From Theodoxus fluviatilis (Eukaryota; Mollusca; Gastropoda; Cycloneritida; Neritidae), in assembly GCA_034096865.1 (NCBI GenBank), contig JAWQFJ010001790.1:321502-385501 (forward strand): a stretch of 64,000 nucleotides of DNA, written 5' to 3'. Shown here one piece after another: positions 58,963-64,000 of the stretch. The translations under genes and the position numbers were made by a program. The stretch's first letter is position 1, and each line of letters begins with the position of its first letter. Below the pieces are notes generated by a model that was not told the DNA's origin, did not search any database, and saw only the letters and a list, made by a program, of their open reading frames with translations.

Positions 58963-58998
58963 TTATTTTTGTTAGGCCACCGGCCCATCACAACACAC

Positions 58999-61900
58999 TT
59001 ACACATAATATGCCTCTTCGGCCATAGCAATAGAAACAGCTTCTTTTCTTCTTTTGAATGCATAATATAAATACGTTGCAACCGCTCGTACTGCCTTAGG
59101 CTCCTCCAGCGACAGGAGTACCTTAACATCAAAGGCATATGTATTCGTCATCAACTTGCATATATACATTCGTCTGAGATCTTCATAGGCAGGACATTCA
59201 AGTAACAAATGCTGTTCATTTTCGTCTGTTTCATAGCATGATGGACATAAGTAAGCATTATCAGCTCGCTCCGTAGAAAATCTGTATTTATGCGTGAACA
59301 GATCGCTGAATCCCATCCTAAAAATAACATAAACATCTCGAAAAACTTTTTTATCTAATATATACAAATATTTCTCTCTATTCAATTCTGTCTTAAAGGA
59401 TCTGTACAGTTCATATCTACCACTCGCTGATATTGAAACTGTCCATACATTCATGTACTCAGTGATAAGGCGCTTTCTGAACTCGAGCAAGAACTCTGTC
59501 TCATTCCGCACATTCTGATTACGCCATACATCAGCAAAATCATATCTATACAATACTTCTTTTATTTTGTCAACCCAGTTTCCATTATTTCCCGAGATGA
59601 GCATCATCTTGTAAACTTTGTTAGGGTATCTAGTTGCCTCCATCTTAAGTACACGCAACCAGTACTTAATAGCCCGTAAAGTTGCATTGATATACAGTGG
59701 GTATCTTCCGATTTCACCATACGTCATCAAGTTAGGAGCTTGTACAGGAACATTGAGAAATCTTTTCATAGCTTGTAGGTGTACAGATTCTATTTCCGAA
59801 CAGTTGTACAGTCCCCACAGTTCTGATGTATACAAAAGTACCGGCTGTATCTGGGTAGTGAACATTTTGAAATACACATCTGGTGACACATTTCCTAATT
59901 TTTGTAGACACTTAGTCAGTTGAATCATGCCAGCTTTTGCTCTAAGTACAAGATCAGACTGTAAAATACTAAAGGACAGTCTCGAAGTGAACAGTGCTCC
60001 AAGATATCTGTACTCATTCACAGTCTCAATTCTTTCCGTCCCCAGGTACCACTTCTCATGACCTGCCAGATAACCACCATTTCGGAAAACAATGACCTTT
60101 GTTTTTTGTTGGTTTACATCCAGACCAACTGTGTCTGAAGCTTTTTTGAGACTGTTCAATTGGTTTTGCAGACCAACGACGGTGTCCGATACAAGAACTA
60201 TATCATCTGCGAACAGTAACAGATATATAATCGTAGCATCAGGCATAAGCTGAATACCATGTTTACCATGTTTGGTTACAATCTTAGCCACATAGTTCAC
60301 TACAAGAGAAAAAAGTATCGGACTCATTTTACATCCTTGCTTTAATCCCTTGGTATATGCAAATGAGTCGCTGTAGCGACCGTTGCACCTTACACTGCTT
60401 TGAACATCAAAATACATTGCTTGGATCATCTGGAGTAGTCTCCCTTTCATCCCATAACCCCGAAGAATTTGCCAAAGTACATTTCTATTTATACTATCGA
60501 AAGCTTTCTTAAAATCCACAAAAACAGCATACAGTTTTCTATGCCTTGACAGATATCTATTGATAACTGAGTGAAGAACAAAAATATTGTCCATCGTCGA
60601 ATAACCTTTTCTGAAACCTGCTTGTTCCTCTCCAATTAGACCATTACTTTCCGCCCAGTCTTGTAACCTGTCAGTGACCACTGAAGTGAATACTTTGCTA
60701 AAAATACTTGTAATTGAAATTCCCCTATAATTATCTTTGATAGCGGGGTCTCCTCTTTTGTAGATTGGTAAGATAGTTGATTTCGTCCAAATATTTGGAA
60801 AACACTTTTTGGCAAGCATATTATTGAAAAGCTGAGTAATGATTGTTATGAGTCTCTGAGGTGTACACTTGAGCATTTCTGCCAATATTTTGTCCTCCCC
60901 TGAAACCTTCCTATTCTTCAGTTTATCTATTGCACATCTAACCTCTTCCTTAGTTATTTCACAATCAAGGGGTGACAACTCATCTGATGCTAATATGAGT
61001 ACACTGTAATCAATATCAGTTTGCTGCTGCTGTTCAGCTGAAGCATGGCTATACATTTCAGAAAAATAATCTTTCCATTCTTCACATGATATACTACAAT
61101 ACATAGCAGATCTAAGGTTAAGCTTTCTCACCTGTTTCCAGAACAGGGAAGGGTCTTTAATACTATCTTCTAGATTAGTAAGAGCATTCATTCTATACGA
61201 CTCTTTCTTTGACTTTAGCAAAGACTTGTACTCTTTTCTTCTGTGCCTATACGATTCTTTATCACACGTTGCCAATGTGCGGCTGTATCTGCGTAGTAAA
61301 GAGCGTAACAGATTCTTGCTTGCCCTACACTCCCTGTCGAACCACGGCTGACCGTGTCTTGCTCTCCCACACACAATTGATTTCTTCAAAGGTTCTGCAG
61401 CACTCACATAGCAATTTGTAATTGCCTCTGCCGCAGCGTTTACATCCATATCATCATCTAACAATCTCTCCAATCCTTCTACCCCACTTTGTAAATTGTT
61501 TTTAAACTCCTCACTCGATGCCTCTTCCCAAACGAATTTTTCAATAACAAAAACTTCTCTTACATCATTTGTAATACTGCTTTTACACTTCAAACATAGT
61601 TCCATGCACAAATGGGACGATAAGACATTTTCTTTTACATTAAGTGATGCACAAATGGGAAACAAATCACCGGAAACAAGAAAGTAGTCTATCACACTGT
61701 TGCCAGTACTTGACATGTAGGTAAATTTGCCATCTAAATCACCAGATATGTTCCCGTTCAATATCCACAGATCGAAACCGGCACAAACTGTCAATAATTC
61801 AGTACCAAAATCATTTACTGCGCTGTCCTGGGAGCAACGTGAATCGACAAGCAAATCACGCATACTGTCCGAAATATTAGTGTGTCCTATATCGTGATTA

Positions 61901-62427
61901 CCCGTGCGAGCATTGAAGTCGCCGCACACAATCAAGGAACAATATGGGAAAGTCACTGTTAGCTGCATCAAACACTGTTGAAGCACTGAAATTCCATTTG
62001 TCTCTCCTGATTGACTATAGTACGGAGAACCGGCAGGCGGAACATATACACATAGCAATATCACGTCCCTGTCTGACATAAACAGTTGATTGTTAAATCT
62101 GAAAGCCAGCATGAAATCATAATCTACTTCAATTTGTTCAACAAACTGAGCTATGCAGTGCTTAATCAAACACACGACACCACCCGATCTACGACCCTTC
62201 TCAGATAATTTTCGGGCTGGCGACACAAAACATCTGAAACAGTTTTCAATACTATCAATTTTAACATATTCAACAAAGGTTTCTACTAAACATACAAACT
62301 CAAATTTCTGAATATAAGGAAGAAAGTCAGGGTCATCAAATTTCTGCAAAATCCCATTAATGTTCCATGAGAGAAAGTTGCAAATACCTGCCGGCAACTC
62401 AGTTGTAACAGCGCCTCGGCCACGGTC
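58999..62427 (-). CDS. LINE ORF2: APE endonuclease and reverse transcriptase
   Basis: Open for 1,142 codons after the TAG. Numbering from the TTG at 62397: endonuclease SWNIN (10-14), Glu39 in VETF, GDFNAR (159-164), SVIDYFLV (234-241) and SSH (260-262), where SDH is usual. The reverse transcriptase follows: LPIYKRGD and NYRGISI (about 543-562), EQAGFRKGYST (591-601), VDFKKAFDSI (627-636, motif A), KGLKQGCKMSPILF (683-696, motif B), FADDIVL (729-735, motif C with catalytic Asp pair). A C-terminal Cys/His cluster CPSC...HLLLECPAY lies near residues 1060-1085. It nicks target DNA and copies the element RNA there (target-primed reverse transcription). No frame damage is seen. Confidence 0.92.
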   Translation of the reverse strand, partial: DRGRGAVTTELPAGICNFLSWNINGILQKFDDPDFLPYIQKFEFVCLVETFVEYVKIDSIENCFRCFVSPARKLSEKGRRSGGVVCLIKHCIAQFVEQIEVDYDFMLAFRFNNQLFMSDRDVILLCVYVPPAGSPYYSQSGETNGISVLQQCLMQLTVTFPYCSLIVCGDFNARTGNHDIGHTNISDSMRDLLVDSRCSQDSAVNDFGTELLTVCAGFDLWILNGNISGDLDGKFTYMSSTGNSVIDYFLVSGDLFPICASLNVKENVLSSHLCMELCLKCKSSITNDVREVFVIEKFVWEEASSEEFKNNLQSGVEGLERLLDDDMDVNAAAEAITNCYVSAAEPLKKSIVCGRARHGQPWFDRECRASKNLLRSLLRRYSRTLATCDKESYRHRRKEYKSLLKSKKESYRMNALTNLEDSIKDPSLFWKQVRKLNLRSAMYCSISCEEWKDYFSEMYSHASAEQQQQTDIDYSVLILASDELSPLDCEITKEEVRCAIDKLKNRKVSGEDKILAEMLKCTPQRLITIITQLFNNMLAKKCFPNIWTKSTILPIYKRGDPAIKDNYRGISITSIFSKVFTSVVTDRLQDWAESNGLIGEEQAGFRKGYSTMDNIFVLHSVINRYLSRHRKLYAVFVDFKKAFDSINRNVLWQILRGYGMKGRLLQMIQAMYFDVQSSVRCNGRYSDSFAYTKGLKQGCKMSPILFSLVVNYVAKIVTKHGKHGIQLMPDATIIYLLLFADDIVLVSDTVVGLQNQLNSLKKASDTVGLDVNQQKTKVIVFRNGGYLAGHEKWYLGTERIETVNEYRYLGALFTSRLSFSILQSDLVLRAKAGMIQLTKCLQKLGNVSPDVYFKMFTTQIQPVLLYTSELWGLYNCSEIESVHLQAMKRFLNVPVQAPNLMTYGEIGRYPLYINATLRAIKYWLRVLKMEATRYPNKVYKMMLISGNNGNWVDKIKEVLYRYDFADVWRNQNVRNETEFLLEFRKRLITEYMNVWTVSISASGRYELYRSFKTELNREKYLYILDKKVFRDVYVIFRMGFSDLFTHKYRFSTERADNAYLCPSCYETDENEQHLLLECPAYEDLRRMYICKLMTNTYAFDVKVLLSLEEPKAVRAVATYLYYAFKRRKEAVSIAMAEEAYYV

Positions 62428-62430
62428 CTA
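62398..62430 (-). promoter_or_regulatory. In-frame TAG between ORF1 and ORF2
   Basis: ORF1 stops at TAG followed by GAC CGT GGC, and the same reading frame continues open for 1,142 codons through ORF2. The first in-frame ATG lies at about ORF2 codon 96 (counting from the TTG at 62397), well inside the endonuclease. This implies stop-codon readthrough or non-AUG reinitiation for ORF2. Confidence 0.7.
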
Positions 62431-63549
62431 GGCAGTACCGGTGTCCGTCTGGGATCCAGACCTAGTAGTGGATCGCGTCTGGATACGGTGGCGTCCCACT
62501 TGTCGCCCTGGTACCACGTGCAGCTGACCTCCCTTGAAGTAAGCATGGTTTCCCGCTTCTCGCGCCTCCTGAAGTTGTCGGCGCTGCTGGTCGGTCCTGT
62601 CAGTCGATACGCCGATCCCCTTGTCCTTCAGCTGGGCTCTGCATCCGAGGATGTCGTACTTGTGCGCGCTTCTGTTGAGGCAGGCGATCAGAGGACGAGA
62701 CTTGCCCGGCGATGATTTTCCGATTCGGTGAGCTCTTCTTATGTCTCTTCGTTCCAAGCTGCCAGGTAGAACATCATTCACAGTGTCTAGAAACTTTACC
62801 TCTGTGTCTTGAAATGTTTCATTCTCCTGTTCCGGAACATTGTATAGGATTATGTTATCTCTGCGTGCACGTCTTTCCTGATCTTCCAGCTTCTCCTCTG
62901 CTCTATTCGCTCTAGCTGTCATTTCCGCCAACTTGTCACCGAGGTGGTCAAGGTAATCCTCCTGAGCTATTAGCTTGTCATTCATGTCGTTAACCTCCTT
63001 CTTCATCTCCTCCAACTTCCCTTCTAGACGTTGCACACAGCCTCTCAGAGTTTTCATTTCCTCCAAGACCGTTGCCGTTGCCTTCTGCTGCCTTCTGTCC
63101 CAGTCTTCATTCAGTGCCTTCAGCGCTTCTTCCAGATCTCTCTTCTCCAATCCAGGTCCCGGGTTTTCTTCCACATTTCCCGAGAGGATGAGAAGGAAGG
63201 AGATATCATAACGGTACTGGAAGCTAGACATTCGGGCTTCGTGGGGCAGAGGAAACTGATCCGTCAGACTGCAGCATGACTGGAGCGACGTACTCAGAAT
63301 TGAAGAGTTCAGGAAAGGCACGATTTCCTCCGAAATAGCAGTGACGCCCGCGACTGTCATGCTCAGCAGACCAATCAAGAAGTTCATCACTAGTCCTAAG
63401 ATGAGACCAAGCATGATCGCCACGGAAAGGAAGCCTGCACAGCTCAGCACATCTTTCAACGGGTTTGCACTCACAATTCGTTCTGCACGTGCTGCTCGCC
63501 GCGCATGTAGACCAATTCGCGCACGGTACAAGTCCAGGTCAACACCCAT
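62428..63549 (-). CDS. LINE ORF1 protein with hydrophobic leader and 2A-like motif
   Basis: 373 codons from ATG (63549) to TAG (62428-62430). Residues about 33-72 are strongly hydrophobic (GFLSVAIMLGLILGLVMNFL within it), one or two membrane spans. Residues 123-132 read SGNVEENPGP, a 2A-like ribosome-skipping motif; if active, translation would release a 131-residue membrane-type peptide and restart at Pro132. Residues about 137-228 are a charged coiled coil (KLEEMKKEVNDMNDKL). RRDNIILYNVPE at about 229-240 starts an RRM-like ORF1p domain with RRAHRIGK. Its role in related LINEs is RNA binding and RNP formation. The canonical 2A Asp is Asn here. Confidence 0.88.
   Translation of the reverse strand: MGVDLDLYRARIGLHARRAARAERIVSANPLKDVLSCAGFLSVAIMLGLILGLVMNFLIGLLSMTVAGVTAISEEIVPFLNSSILSTSLQSCCSLTDQFPLPHEARMSSFQYRYDISFLLILSGNVEENPGPGLEKRDLEEALKALNEDWDRRQQKATATVLEEMKTLRGCVQRLEGKLEEMKKEVNDMNDKLIAQEDYLDHLGDKLAEMTARANRAEEKLEDQERRARRDNIILYNVPEQENETFQDTEVKFLDTVNDVLPGSLERRDIRRAHRIGKSSPGKSRPLIACLNRSAHKYDILGCRAQLKDKGIGVSTDRTDQQRRQLQEAREAGNHAYFKGGQLHVVPGRQVGRHRIQTRSTTRSGSQTDTGTA
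63154..63183 (-). other. 2A-like peptide motif SGNVEENPGP
   Basis: The DNA reads GGA AAT GTG GAA GAA AAC CCG GGA CCT on the minus strand. The 2A consensus is D(V/I)ExNPGP, with separation between Gly and Pro during translation. Only the first Asp deviates (Asn). 2A-like motifs are known from ORF1 of APE-type LINEs in sea urchin, lancelet and oyster. Confidence 0.85.
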
Positions 63550-63559
63550 CTCAGTTTCA

Positions 63560-64000
63560 GTTCAGTTCAAACAAATGAACGAATAAATGAAATGGAGCGG
63601 ATTTCCAACACACACAAAAATAGATACAACAATAGCTTGTCCCATCTATGTAGGTTTCTTAATCGCCCCAGATTGAGTACGCTGGTTGAATATCTTCAAC
63701 AATTCGCACTGAAAGCAGCAGCACACAACCAGAGTCTCTGAAGAACTGCCACTTCACGTCCGCACTGGTCAATACACATTTCAAAGTCAGTTCAAACTGC
63801 ACAAATACTACAATCAAACAGTAGAAAGTATATCGAAATAATACGCAACAATTGATCGCTGCACCTACTTAGGACTCTTGAACTGACGGAAAAAGCACGC
63901 TGGTTGAATAACTTCGCCCTTCCTAACTGAAAGGCACGACACACATGTAGAGCCTCGGGAGCACTGGTACACTACGTCCGCTCTGGTCGACGACTCTGCC
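63560..64000 (-). repeat. LINE 5' UTR with diverged tandem units
   Basis: cgctggttgaatatcttc (63680) and cgctggttgaataacttc (63898) start two similar blocks about 218 bp apart, with further matches (acgtccgcactggtc and acgtccgctctggtc). Likely tandem 5' UTR monomers, which carry promoters in some LINEs. The 5' end is outside the window. Confidence 0.5.

Larger units (their letters stand above)
58938..64000 (-). mobile_element. Near-complete two-ORF LINE with APE-type endonuclease
   Basis: A non-LTR retrotransposon on the minus strand, running off the right edge. Order: 5' UTR (beyond 63550, with diverged repeat units), ORF1 (63549-62428), ORF2 (62427-58999), very short 3' UTR with AATAAA, tetranucleotide tail. 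Both frames are uninterrupted apart from the TAG between them, so this copy looks recent and perhaps active. The APE-like endonuclease and RT wording (FADDIVL, VDFKKAFDSI) place it in the L1/I/CR1-like APE group. Clade is uncertain. Confidence 0.9.

Noticed and set aside
62286..62546. An overlapping ATG-started frame as the true ORF2 start
   Set aside because: It is in a different frame from the endonuclease and ends after 86 codons. It would need a frameshift with no slippery site seen.

Overview
The window is eukaryotic nuclear DNA from an invertebrate animal, most likely a mollusc (gastropod-like). I infer this from a spliced animal gene, very high simple-repeat density, DIRS and 2A-bearing LINE retroelements, and short interspersed elements rich in TGACCTTGACC and GGGAGGTAACT motifs. 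Species cannot be read from the sequence. There is no bacterial content: no operons, CRISPR or rRNA.

The backbone is one host gene on the minus strand, an orthologue of RIC1 (RAB6A-GEF complex partner 1, KIAA1432/CIP150). I placed 28 coding exons between 54134 and 13113. All have AG/GT(C) splice borders, and they join in one uninterrupted frame of 1,290 codons ending in TGA. The exons for roughly the first 180 residues are not seen and probably lie upstream, beyond 64000. The minus-strand 3' UTR probably runs left of 13113. A badly decayed LINE reverse transcriptase relic lies at 2885-3730. No host coding gene could be supported in 1-2880 or 3730-13112.

The introns are packed with mobile DNA. 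(1) A 7.3-kb DIRS-type retroelement (28052-35378) has identical 198-bp inverted terminal repeats and an internal complementary region. Its RT/RNase H is broken, and only the C-terminal stub of its tyrosine recombinase remains, with the tyrosine codon turned into a stop. (2) A 1,575-bp TG...CA element with a 5-bp target duplication, probably a solo LTR, sits inside that RT. (3) A second LTR-like 2,076-bp insertion splits a minisatellite (25234-27309). (4) A fold-back piggyBac-like MITE with TTAA ends lies at 41014-42117. (5) A 498-bp MITE with AGGCTT ends lies at 35975-36472. (6) A 434-bp promoter-like insert lies at 40079-40512. (7) An element studded with nuclear-receptor-like TCAAGGTCA sites lies at 52496-53385.

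From about 58940 to the right edge lies an apparently intact minus-strand LINE. ORF1 carries a long hydrophobic leader, a 2A-like NVEENPGP motif, a coiled coil and an RNA-binding-like C-terminus. ORF2 is an endonuclease/reverse transcriptase that follows in the same frame after a single TAG, with no ATG in frame before the endonuclease core. This 2A plus stop-codon arrangement is the most interesting system in the window.

Minisatellites (16, 27, 34, 36, 40, 41, 42, about 62 and 120 bp units) and long (GGA)n, (CA)n, (CT)n and (TGAA)n tracts make up much of the rest. They create many long but meaningless open frames.
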